From Bradyrhizobium sp. 1(2017) (GTDB taxonomy: Bacteria > Pseudomonadota > Alphaproteobacteria > Rhizobiales > Xanthobacteraceae): a stretch of 64,000 bases of DNA. Made by a program: the position numbers and the translations under genes. The notes under the pieces were generated by a model. It worked only from the letters and a program-made list of their open reading frames with translations, was not told the DNA's origin and made no database searches. Location of the stretch: contig NZ_CP050022.2 of the NCBI RefSeq assembly GCF_011602485.2, forward strand, positions 2,376,001 to 2,440,000, written 5' to 3'. Below are positions 26,257 through 34,321 of the stretch, one piece after another. Every line of letters begins with the position of its first letter. Position 1 is the first letter of the stretch.

Positions 26257-27876
26257 ATGAACTTGCCAAGCCCCTGCAAAGTGCTGATGCTCTATCCGCT
26301 GTTCTCGGCGGAGTCCTTCTGGACCTTTGGCGAATCCTGCAAGGTGATGGGCGTCAAGCGCCCCGCAGCCCCTCTGGGCCTGATCACCGTGGCCGCGATG
26401 TTGCCCAAGAGCTGGACAGTCCGGCTGATCGACTGCAACACGGCGCCCCTCGGCGACGACGACCTCGCCTGGGCCGACGTCGTCTTCACCGGCGGCATGA
26501 TGCCCCAGCAGGCCGATACGCTGCGCCTGATCGAGCTCTGCCGCGCGGCCGGCAAGCCGGTGGTCGTCGGCGGTCCCGATCCCACCTCGAGCCCCCACCT
26601 CTATGAACGGGCCGACTTCCGGGTGCTCGGCGAGGCCGAGAGCGTCATCGACGACTTCATCGCGGCCTGGGAGGGCGGCGCACGGTCCGGCACCTTCACA
26701 GCGCCGAAATTCCAGGCCGACGTCACCAAGACGCCGGTGCCGCGTTTCGACCTGCTCAAGTTCGAGGACTACCTCTATCTCGGTGTGCAGTATTCCCGCG
26801 GATGTCCGTTCACCTGCGAGTTCTGCGACATCATCGAGCTGTACGGACGCGTGCCCCGGACCAAGACGGTCGAGCAGATGTTCATCGAGCTCGAGACGCT
26901 CTTTAACATGGGCTACCGCGGCCATCTCGACTTCGTCGATGACAATTTCATCGGCAACAAGAAGTCGCTGCGGCAGTTCCTGCCCAAGCTCGCCGAATGG
27001 CAGCGGACCCACGGCTATCCCTTCGAGTTCTCCACCGAAGCCTCGGTCAACCTCGCCGACGATCCGGAGCTTCTGGAGCTGATGGGGGCGGCCAATTTCT
27101 TCGGCATCTTCGTCGGCATCGAAAGTCCGGATCCAGAGACGCTGATCGCGATGCGGAAGAAGCAGAACACCCGGCGCAACATCGCCGAGAGCATCCACAA
27201 GATCTACGCCGCCGGCATCCTGGTCACCGCCGGCTTCATCGTCGGCTTCGACAACGAGAAGGTCTCGATGGCGGAGTCCATGATCGACTTCATCGAGGAG
27301 GCGGCGATCCCCGTCGCAATGGTCGGACTGCTCTATGCCTTGCCGAACACGCAGCTGACGCGCCGCCTGGAGCGCGAAGGCCGGCTCCATCCGGGCCACG
27401 ACGTGGCGCCGACCATCGGCGCCGATCAGTGCACGGCCGGGATCAACTTCGATCCGGTGCGCCCGCTGCGCGACATCCTGACGGACTACAAGCGCGTGCT
27501 GGAGCGCGTCTACAGTCCGGCCGCCTATGCAGCACGCGTCGACCGCCTGATGACGCTGCTCGACCGTTCGCGGCAGCGCCACGAGCTCGCGGAAGGGGAC
27601 ATTCGCGCCAAGCTCGGCGCGATGGAGACCGTGCACCGTGTCGTCTCCGCGCTTCCCGAAGCGCGCGGCCCGCTGTGGCAGACCTTCATGAACTGCGCCA
27701 AGCGCGACACGTCATCGGCGCGCATCGCCGTGCAGATGATCGCGGCCTATGCGCATCTCGGGCCGTTCTCGCGCAAGGTCATCGCTGCCATCGATGAGCG
27801 CCTGGCGGCGCTGGACGAGCACGTGCCCAATCCCGTCGTGGCCGCGGGCGCGAGCGAGGCTCGACATCTGGCCTGA
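26257..27876 (+). CDS. hpnP: B12-binding radical SAM protein, HpnP (hopanoid C-2 methylase)-like
   Basis: 539 residues: N-terminal cobalamin-binding Rossmann-like domain (about 5-140), radical SAM core with CxxxCxxC at Cys183, Cys187, Cys190 (SRGCPFTCEFCDIIELYGR), and a C-terminal DUF4070-type region (about 380-530). This architecture and the opening MLYPLFSAESFWTFGESCKVMGVKRPAAPLG are those of HpnP, which methylates hopanoids at C-2. Other DUF4070 proteins exist, so the name is probable rather than certain. AAGGAG 4 nt upstream fixes the start. HpnP is often encoded away from the hopanoid cluster, and no other hopanoid gene is seen here. Confidence 0.65.
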   Translation: MNLPSPCKVLMLYPLFSAESFWTFGESCKVMGVKRPAAPLGLITVAAMLPKSWTVRLIDCNTAPLGDDDLAWADVVFTGGMMPQQADTLRLIELCRAAGKPVVVGGPDPTSSPHLYERADFRVLGEAESVIDDFIAAWEGGARSGTFTAPKFQADVTKTPVPRFDLLKFEDYLYLGVQYSRGCPFTCEFCDIIELYGRVPRTKTVEQMFIELETLFNMGYRGHLDFVDDNFIGNKKSLRQFLPKLAEWQRTHGYPFEFSTEASVNLADDPELLELMGAANFFGIFVGIESPDPETLIAMRKKQNTRRNIAESIHKIYAAGILVTAGFIVGFDNEKVSMAESMIDFIEEAAIPVAMVGLLYALPNTQLTRRLEREGRLHPGHDVAPTIGADQCTAGINFDPVRPLRDILTDYKRVLERVYSPAAYAARVDRLMTLLDRSRQRHELAEGDIRAKLGAMETVHRVVSALPEARGPLWQTFMNCAKRDTSSARIAVQMIAAYAHLGPFSRKVIAAIDERLAALDEHVPNPVVAAGASEARHLA

Positions 27877-28142
27877 CACCGGAGAGCCGATGGGGACCGC
27901 CGGCGACGCCCTGGTGCGCCGCGGGCGGGCCATGCGGCAATCAAAGTGGCCGTCTTGTGAGATCCCGGCTTGACAGCCGGACAACCTCAAGCTGATCGTC
28001 ATCAAAGCGACACCGGGCCTGCCGTGATTTCGGCACCTGGAAAGTTCCGCGCGGGGTATTTGAACCAACCCGCGAGGCCCTGTGTGTCCGTGCGACATCG
28101 CGACTGACGTCATTGCCGGATTAGCTTTTGCGGGGTTGAGCC

Positions 28143-30338
28143 ATGTCCAGGAAGGTGGTCGTCTGGTCGATTGCATTGTTGGCCGCGGCGGTGCTGGTCC
28201 TCATGTATCTGCCTTCCTTCATCACCGATTCCATCTACAAGAACGTCGACGACATTACCGACGGCGAGATGCCCGCCACCGTCACCGCATTTCAATCGGG
28301 GCCGGACGTCGTCAGCACCATCGGCGGCAGCGGCGACGGCTTGAACTGCAGCCTGCCACGCTGGGCCAACATCTTGTTCGACGGCGGAAGGGATTCCGAC
28401 CAGAAGCGCCATCTCATCCTGCAGCGCTTCAGGCAGGCCTGCGTCTTTCACGACCTGTGCTATCGCCACGGCCTTGCCACCTATGGCTATAACCAGAACG
28501 ATTGCGATCGCATTCTTCAAAACGCGGCGTTTCGGCTCTGCGTCTACATTCGCAACGGCATTCAGGAGAGCAGCGCGGCCCGCTGTCAATCCGACTCCAA
28601 GATGGTTCTGGCCGGTGTGGGCCTCGGAGGCTACGAGGCCTATCGCGGCTGGGACCGGTCGACCTATTTCGAGTTCGATTCCGACCCGTCGCGGTCGAAC
28701 GGGTTCCAGGTCAGCCGTGTGGTCAGTCATCCATTCAAGGCGATTGCACCAGCGAAATACGCCAGTGACCCCGATCAGGTCATTCTCATGTTCGAGAACC
28801 TTCGCTCCAATCTTGCGGTGACCTGCATCACCTGCGCGAATGTTCCCGTCCTCGAATGGACCACCGATCCCAATGCCGTCAGCGCCGAACTGCGTTCGGT
28901 CGGGGTGACGCGGTTGCCGGACGTGCTGCTCAGGCGCGTGCCCATGCTGACCGAAACAATGCCGGTCTGGTTGCCGCCGCGCCGGCGGCACGCGGCGCCG
29001 CATCTCCTGGTCGATGGAGCGGGCAAGGATCATCTGATCTGGATGAGCCGGAACAACCCGGAGAACAGCGTATCCTGCATCGTCGGCGCCGATGCGGCGC
29101 GACTCCTCACCAACACCTTGCCGACCCGCGATCTGTGCTCGGTCGATGCGGGCCCGTCGCTCACCCGCGTGGAGATCGACATGTTCGCGAGTTCTCCGCT
29201 TCCGATGGAAGTGCCCGGAAGTCCCGACATCATCTATGCGACGTCGATCAGCCCACAGAAGACGACAGAGCATCATCTGAGCTTCTGTTCGCGCTCTGCG
29301 TCCAGGAAGGTCGAGGAAACCGGCCATGACGACCAGTCCAAATGCATCACCTTCCCCGAAACGGAGGTCCGCAAGGGCGCGGCGCTCGGCGCATTTCAGA
29401 ACTTTCCGCTGGTTCGTCCCGGACAGCAGATCTACTTCGCGCGGGACATCGCGCAGCGGACGGATTCGCCGCTGACCGCGGCCTGGCAGCGCGCCTTCGG
29501 CAATGCCTTTTCACCCGAAGGCGCGCTGCTCGTGATCGACGTTGCACCGCCGCTCGCCGCCAAAGGCCCTCTCGCGGCCAAGCTGAAGAAGATCGTCCGG
29601 TTCGACATTGACGACCGCTTCGACCCGATGATGCCGATGACGCGCAAGGTGGACGATTTGCGATTCCTGAGCCTCGAGGCGACGAAGACGAGCGTGCACC
29701 TTCGCATGATCGATTTCGCCAAGCACAACCCCTCCGTCGGCAATGTGCAGCTGATGATGAGCAACGGCGAGGTGGACCTGGATCGCTCCTGGGCGGAAAG
29801 GCCCATGGTGGTGCTGGAGACCCGGGACACGCGACCGAGGACCAAGCTGGTGTTCTCGCGTGGGGAGATCGCGGTGGAAGCAAGCAAGCCCGTCACCTCC
29901 GCCGCGACGACGGAAGCATTGACGCTGCAGACGCTGGTCTTCGAACGCGATGCCGCGGCGCCTTCGAACACGCCGTTCGTGAAATCGGCTGGAGCGGCGT
30001 GCCGGATCGTCTATGAATTCGAACCGGACCGCACCGATTGGCCGTGCTACCGCGCGTTCGACCCCGACCGCACGATGCGGGCATCGCCGGCGACGCGGCT
30101 GCAGGCATCCCAGATGCTGGTCGGGCGATTCACCCAGGCCGGCGGCCATGGCATCGCATTCCCCGATCTCTGCCTGAAATCGGAGCCGATCATCCTGGCA
30201 CCGCAAGGGACCACGTTTGTGCCCGTGAGCGAGACCGCGGGCTGGCAGGGACCGCCCAGGTTTCAACGGACGGTCAAATGCGAGCCGCTCGATGCCGCGG
30301 CAGCCGTGAGCCGTCCCATCGCGCAGAAGGCTCCGTGA
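28143..30338 (+). CDS. Membrane-anchored protein with phospholipase A2-like domain
   Basis: 731 residues, not assignable to a named family. One N-terminal membrane helix (5-24) anchors a periplasmic protein. Residues 95-150 carry a phospholipase A2-type core: RQACVFHDLCYRHG (Cys100, His103, Asp104, Cys106, Tyr107), then YNQNDCDRIL (Cys121, Asp122) and Cys133/Cys148. This matches the HDxCY...CD catalytic helices of PLA2, with His-Asp pairs and likely disulfides. A classical Ca-loop (YGCYCG) is not evident; GGSGDGLNCSLPRW at 61-74 sits where it would be. The remaining 550 residues look beta-rich with scattered Cys and no recognised domain. It is a stand-alone gene with a spacer on either side. 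Confidence 0.6.
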   Translation: MSRKVVVWSIALLAAAVLVLMYLPSFITDSIYKNVDDITDGEMPATVTAFQSGPDVVSTIGGSGDGLNCSLPRWANILFDGGRDSDQKRHLILQRFRQACVFHDLCYRHGLATYGYNQNDCDRILQNAAFRLCVYIRNGIQESSAARCQSDSKMVLAGVGLGGYEAYRGWDRSTYFEFDSDPSRSNGFQVSRVVSHPFKAIAPAKYASDPDQVILMFENLRSNLAVTCITCANVPVLEWTTDPNAVSAELRSVGVTRLPDVLLRRVPMLTETMPVWLPPRRRHAAPHLLVDGAGKDHLIWMSRNNPENSVSCIVGADAARLLTNTLPTRDLCSVDAGPSLTRVEIDMFASSPLPMEVPGSPDIIYATSISPQKTTEHHLSFCSRSASRKVEETGHDDQSKCITFPETEVRKGAALGAFQNFPLVRPGQQIYFARDIAQRTDSPLTAAWQRAFGNAFSPEGALLVIDVAPPLAAKGPLAAKLKKIVRFDIDDRFDPMMPMTRKVDDLRFLSLEATKTSVHLRMIDFAKHNPSVGNVQLMMSNGEVDLDRSWAERPMVVLETRDTRPRTKLVFSRGEIAVEASKPVTSAATTEALTLQTLVFERDAAAPSNTPFVKSAGAACRIVYEFEPDRTDWPCYRAFDPDRTMRASPATRLQASQMLVGRFTQAGGHGIAFPDLCLKSEPIILAPQGTTFVPVSETAGWQGPPRFQRTVKCEPLDAAAAVSRPIAQKAP

Positions 30339-30371
30339 ACGCCGCCGGAAAGCGCGTGAAATGCGCTCGGT

Positions 30372-31760
30372 CTATTTCACCGCCAGCCGCAGGAAGCTCA
30401 TCACGCTGCCGAGCGCGGCAAAGCCTGCGCCGAGCGCCAGCGCCAGTGTCGCGCCGTCGTGACCTGCGAGCGCGAAGCAGGCCGCGGCGAGCGCCGCGCC
30501 CGTGGTCTGTCCGATCAGGCGCGCCGTGGCGACGATGCCGGAGGCGCTGCCGCTGCGATGCGGCGGCGCGCTTCCCATCACCGCCTTCATGTTCGGCGCC
30601 TGGAAGAAGCCGAACCCCATGCCGCAGATCACCATCCGCCAGATGATGTCGGCTATGGCGGGATTGGGCGGCAGCATCGCGAGCAGCGCCATGCCGAGGC
30701 CGAGCAGCACGAGGCCGATGCCGCCGAGCAGGCCGACCGCGTAGCGGTCGGACAGGCGCCCGGCGATCGGCGCCATGATGCCGACCACCAGCGGCCATGG
30801 TGTCATGAAGAAGCCGGTCTCGACCTGCGAGCGCCCGAGCACGCCCTCGAAGTAGAACGGCAGCGAGACGAAGGCGAGGCCTTGGACTGCGAAGGAGCAC
30901 ACCGCGGTTGCGGCCGACAGCGCGAACATCGGCCGGCTGAACAGGTCGATCGGCAGCATCGGCGCCGGATGATCGGCATGGCGGCGCGTCAGGATGAATC
31001 CGAGCGCGAGCGCCGAGACCAGCTCGATGCCGACGACCACCGGCGACAGATTGTGCGCGGCGCTGCCGATGCCGGTGATGAACAGGCCAAGGCAAGCCGC
31101 AGCGAGAGTTGCGCCGAGAAAGTCGAAACCGTGATCCGCCCGCGGCGTCTTCGGCAGCATCGCAAAGCCGATGCCGATCGCGACGAGGCCAAACGGGATG
31201 TTGACGGCGAACAGCCACGGCCACGGGCCGAGCGCGAGGATCGCCGACGCAATGGACGGCCCGAAGGTGAAGGCGGTCGCGACCACCAGCGCGTTGTGGC
31301 CGAAGCCGCGGCCCTGCATCCGGCCTGGATAGACGAAGCGCACCAGCGCCGTATTGACGCTCATGATGCCGCTCGCGCCCAGGCCCTGCAGCGTGCGCGC
31401 GACGAGCAGGCTGTCCAGCGACCACGCCACCGCGCAGAACAGCGAGGCGATGGTGAACAGGATCAAGCCGCCGAGATAGATGCGCTGGTGCCCGACGATT
31501 TCGCCGAGGGCTCCGAGCGGCAGCAGCGTCGCCACCAGCGCGATCTGGTAGACGTTGACGACCCAGACCGACTGCTCCGGCGTGACGTGCAGGTCGGCGG
31601 CGATGGCGGGCAGGGCGATGTTGGCGATCGCGGTGTCGAGCGAGGCCATCGCCAGCGCGGTGAAGATGGCGGCGATGGCCCAGCGCCGCTGCGCGGCCGG
31701 CAAGCCATCGGACATGGAGTGATCGGGCTCGCGCGCGGCGGCGGGTAACGTGATTGTCAT
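30372..31760 (-). CDS. MFS drug-efflux-type transporter (DHA2-like)
   Basis: 462 residues with about 14 hydrophobic helices and the major-facilitator signature region: ASLDTAIANIALPAIAADL in helix 1, LLPLGALGEIVGHQRIYLGG (motif A) and VARTLQGLGASGIM in helix 4. The 14-helix layout and helix-1 motif place it with DHA2 (EmrB/QacA) proton-driven exporters. ATG at 31760 begins the transporter; the open frame further to 32219 is antisense to the next gene. It diverges from the dehydrogenase at 31942. Substrate unknown. Confidence 0.85.
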   Translation of the reverse strand: MTITLPAAAREPDHSMSDGLPAAQRRWAIAAIFTALAMASLDTAIANIALPAIAADLHVTPEQSVWVVNVYQIALVATLLPLGALGEIVGHQRIYLGGLILFTIASLFCAVAWSLDSLLVARTLQGLGASGIMSVNTALVRFVYPGRMQGRGFGHNALVVATAFTFGPSIASAILALGPWPWLFAVNIPFGLVAIGIGFAMLPKTPRADHGFDFLGATLAAACLGLFITGIGSAAHNLSPVVVGIELVSALALGFILTRRHADHPAPMLPIDLFSRPMFALSAATAVCSFAVQGLAFVSLPFYFEGVLGRSQVETGFFMTPWPLVVGIMAPIAGRLSDRYAVGLLGGIGLVLLGLGMALLAMLPPNPAIADIIWRMVICGMGFGFFQAPNMKAVMGSAPPHRSGSASGIVATARLIGQTTGAALAAACFALAGHDGATLALALGAGFAALGSVMSFLRLAVK

Positions 31761-31941
31761 TGCCTTATCGTCATCACCTTGCGCGTTGCGGCGTGTGGGC
31801 CGAGGGGCCCGTCGGCATGTACTACGGCCGGGCGGCCTGCCACAGGCACAAGCGCGCATGCTGTGTATGCGCGAAGGCGGGGCGATCATGCCGCCGACCA
31901 GCGTATGATCGCGGCAGTTGCTGCAATCCCAGGAGAACCCC

Positions 31942-33003
31942 ATGCATATCGTCGTCTTGCCCGGTGACGGCATCGGGCCGGAGATCACGACCGCGACTTC
32001 AGGCGTGCTGCGCGCGGCGTCCGAACGTTTCCAGCTCAATCTGCGCCTGGAGGAGCACGCGGTCGGCCATGCAAGCCTGAGGCTATCGGGCACGACGGTG
32101 CGCCCCGAATTGCTCGACATCGTCCGCGCCGCCGACGGGCTGATCCTGGGGCCGACCGCGACCTTCGACTTCAAGGACGAGGCGCATGGCGAGATCAATC
32201 CGTCCAGGCATTTCCGCAAGAGCCTCGACCTCTACGCCAATGTCAGGCCGGCGCGCACCTATGCCGGCAGGCCCGCGCGATGCGGGCATTTCGACCTCGT
32301 CGTGGTGCGAGAGAACACGGAAGGGTTTTACGCCGACCGCAACATGGAACAGGGCAACGGCGAGATGCTGGTGACGCCCGACGTTGCGATCTCGCTGCGC
32401 CGGATCACGCGGGCGTGCTGCGAGCGCATCGCACACGCCGCCTGCCGCCTGGCGATGAAGCGGCGCCGGCATCTCACCATCGTGCACAAGGCCAATGTGC
32501 TCAAGATCGGCGACGGCATGTTCCTCGGCGTCTGCCGCGAGGCGGCGAAGGCGTATCCCGGTCTCACCGTCGACGACATCCTCGTCGACGCCATGATGGC
32601 GCATGTGGTGCGCAACCCCGATCGCTTCGACGTCATCGTCGCCACCAACATGTTCGGCGACATCCTGTCCGATCTCACCGCCGAGCTCTCCGGCAGCCTC
32701 GGCCTCGGCGGCTCGCTGAACGTCGGCGACCGCTATGCCATGGCGCAGGCCGCCCACGGCTCGGCGCCAGACATCGCGGGACAGGACATTGCCAATCCGG
32801 TCTCGCTGATCCTGTCGGCCGCCCTGCTGCTCGCCTGGCACGGCGAGCGGAGCGGGACTGCGCGTTATGAGGAGGCTGCACGTGCGATCGAAGCGGCAGC
32901 GGCGAAGGCGATCGCCGGGGGCAGGGCAACGCGCGACGTCGGCGGCAAGCTCGGCACCATCGCGGCAGGGGCGGCGGTTGCGGAGATCTTGCAGGCGGGG
33001 TGA
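31942..33003 (+). CDS. Isocitrate/isopropylmalate dehydrogenase-family enzyme
   Basis: 353 residues of the beta-decarboxylating dehydrogenase family: LPGDGIGPEI at the start, the VVRENTEGFYADR substrate loop, HKANVLKIGDGMF, and VATNMFGDILSDLTAELSGSLGL with the catalytic Asp residues, then HGSAPDIAGQDIANP at the NAD site. The substrate loop is nearer to tartrate/isopropylmalate-type enzymes than to leuB proper; there are no leucine genes nearby. AGGAG 7 nt upstream sets the start. Confidence 0.85.
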   Translation: MHIVVLPGDGIGPEITTATSGVLRAASERFQLNLRLEEHAVGHASLRLSGTTVRPELLDIVRAADGLILGPTATFDFKDEAHGEINPSRHFRKSLDLYANVRPARTYAGRPARCGHFDLVVVRENTEGFYADRNMEQGNGEMLVTPDVAISLRRITRACCERIAHAACRLAMKRRRHLTIVHKANVLKIGDGMFLGVCREAAKAYPGLTVDDILVDAMMAHVVRNPDRFDVIVATNMFGDILSDLTAELSGSLGLGGSLNVGDRYAMAQAAHGSAPDIAGQDIANPVSLILSAALLLAWHGERSGTARYEEAARAIEAAAAKAIAGGRATRDVGGKLGTIAAGAAVAEILQAG

Positions 33004-33219
33004 TTGCCGCCGAGTGCATATTCTTTGGGTTTCGAAACAAAAAGTCGAAAAACAACCCCATGCACAGTAGACGACCCATTGATCGATAAGGGTTTTTCGA
33101 ATTGCCCATACTTCGTGTGGGATCGTCGATGCGTTTCGCCGCGCTCTACATCCTGCGGGCTTGTTCTGCCTTTGCTCCCAAGCCGACGGCCGCACCGCCC
33201 TTCGATTATCGTCCCGCCT
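33004..33219. other. AT-richer spacer with no supported gene
   Basis: About 216 bp between convergent genes. It contains an A-rich stretch (TCGAAACAAAAAGTCGAAAA near 33035-33054) and CGATAAGGGTTTTTCG near 33081. It may be the decayed end of an older element; no open frame, promoter or clean hairpin is supported. Confidence 0.5.
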
Positions 33220-33495
33220 TCACGGCAGAAGGGTCATGAGCTCATAGACGACGACGGCCGCGCCGAGACAGCGCCGCCAGGGATTCACGCCGCGAGCGAT
33301 CTCGTCGGCGCCCCAGATGATGAGTCCGCCTTTCGCGACGATCGTCAAGCCGACGCTGGCCTTGCCGGCGGAAGGCCAGAGCCAGAGCAGAACGGCCGCG
33401 ACGATCACGATCCATAGAACGAGATTCGGCCACTGGGCGATGGTGATGGCGCCTGTTTCGCGGCTCCGGAAGAACCACTCAAGAAACCGCCGCAC
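33220..33495 (-). CDS. Small two-helix membrane protein
   Basis: 91 residues, GTG start at 33495, following the flavin-type stress gene by 14 bp. Two hydrophobic helices (about 24-42 and 46-64) and a short C-terminus; W/R-rich N-terminus (RRFLEWFFRSRE). Resembles the small membrane proteins often seen in stress operons (YccF/YidH-like in size), but no family is recognised. It is likely co-transcribed with the gene at 33510 from the EcfG promoter at 33968. Confidence 0.65.
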   Translation of the reverse strand: MRRFLEWFFRSRETGAITIAQWPNLVLWIVIVAAVLLWLWPSAGKASVGLTIVAKGGLIIWGADEIARGVNPWRRCLGAAVVVYELMTLLP

Positions 33496-33509
33496 GATCG
33501 CCTAGCCGA

Positions 33510-33941
33510 TCAGAGCTCGACCTCACCCTCTTCGCGACCTTTCCAATAGGTCACGCGGTTGGCTTTGACCTTGATCAGGACGATGCCTGGCGTATCGATG
33601 CCCTCGTCGAACCATTTGTCGAGATCGCTCGTCCAGTGCTGTTGGAAGGCCGCCTTGTCCCGGATCAGTTCGGCAGTCCCTTCGACGGCCACGTAAATCC
33701 CCTTCGAGAACAGGCCCGCTTCCGACGAAAATCCGAGCGCGACTTTGGGATTCCGTTGGATATCCGATACGGTCCGCGCCTGTTCGTAGGTGAAGTAATA
33801 CGAGGTGCCGTCATAGGTGACGTCGCCATTGTTGCTCATGGGACGGTTGGCGATCTGGCCGTTCTCGGTATGCGTCGACAAAATGGCGATGTCGATGTCG
33901 GCCATTTCCTTCGCGATCTCGGCGAGCGATGTCTTGGGCAT
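33510..33941 (-). CDS. General-stress pyridoxamine-phosphate-oxidase-like flavin protein
   Basis: 143 residues of the split-barrel FMN-binding fold (PPOX/general stress protein 26 type): AILSTHTENGQIANRPMSNNGDV, YYFTYEQARTVSDIQRNPKVALGF, then VAVEGTAELIRDKAAF and W at 95-100. Such proteins bind flavin or related cofactors; function in stress is not well defined. GGAGGAAAG precedes the ATG at 33941. A perfect sigma-EcfG promoter lies about 30 bp further up. Confidence 0.8.
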   Translation of the reverse strand: MPKTSLAEIAKEMADIDIAILSTHTENGQIANRPMSNNGDVTYDGTSYYFTYEQARTVSDIQRNPKVALGFSSEAGLFSKGIYVAVEGTAELIRDKAAFQQHWTSDLDKWFDEGIDTPGIVLIKVKANRVTYWKGREEGEVEL

Positions 33942-33967
33942 GAACTTTCCTCCAGTACGGCCGGAGC

Positions 33968-33992
33968 AACGACCGGATGAGGGCTATGTTCC
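33968..33992 (-). promoter_or_regulatory. Sigma-EcfG promoter of the stress operon
   Basis: On the minus strand: GGAAC (33992-33988), 16 bp, CGTT (33971-33968), an exact consensus match. Transcription would start near 33960, 20 nt before the start codon at 33941 and just upstream of the GGAGGAAAG ribosome site. Confidence 0.8.
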
Positions 33993-34226
33993 TCGAAGAA
34001 AGGGTGGAGTGCACGGCTGTGCGTTCAGCGGCGACATCGCCGACCGCTATCGGCAGGTCTGGCGGTTGGCGTCCACGTTTGCAGGAATGGCCGCCGGCGC
34101 GGGTCGATCCTCCGGGAAACGGTCAGGCAGGCCCGCCCGCGACCGCACATTCGACGATCAATCGGCACATCGGCGCTCACGCATATGTGTGCGGCGATGC
34201 CGCCGTTCGAGAACGCCGGCTCATTG

Positions 34227-34242
34227 AATTACGACCGTAATT
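34227..34242. promoter_or_regulatory. Candidate TetR operator upstream of the amidase
   Basis: AATTACG-AC-CGTAATT, two perfect 7-bp arms around 2 bp, in AT-rich DNA 80 bp upstream of the amidase start. The TetR gene directly after the amidase (35869) is the obvious candidate to bind it. Confidence 0.55.
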
Positions 34243-34321
34243 TAATATGATGACCATCATGAAAACGGCGTCAATGTCGTGCGCGGCACGGATTGCGCTT
34301 CTCCGCTCTTTCGAGGATCCC

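Larger units (their letters stand above)
33942..34321. other. 380-bp divergent spacer with EcfG promoter and TetR-type operator
   Basis: Between the flavin-type gene (minus) and the amidase (plus). It holds the leftward EcfG promoter at 33968-33992 and the palindrome at 34227-34242. The middle (34010-34220) has open frames but no start, ribosome site or recognisable domain; it is treated as non-coding. Confidence 0.5.

Noticed and set aside
34010..34230. Open frames (88-136 codons) in the spacer before the amidase
   Set aside because: No ribosome site, no domain, overlapping an EcfG promoter; likely non-coding.
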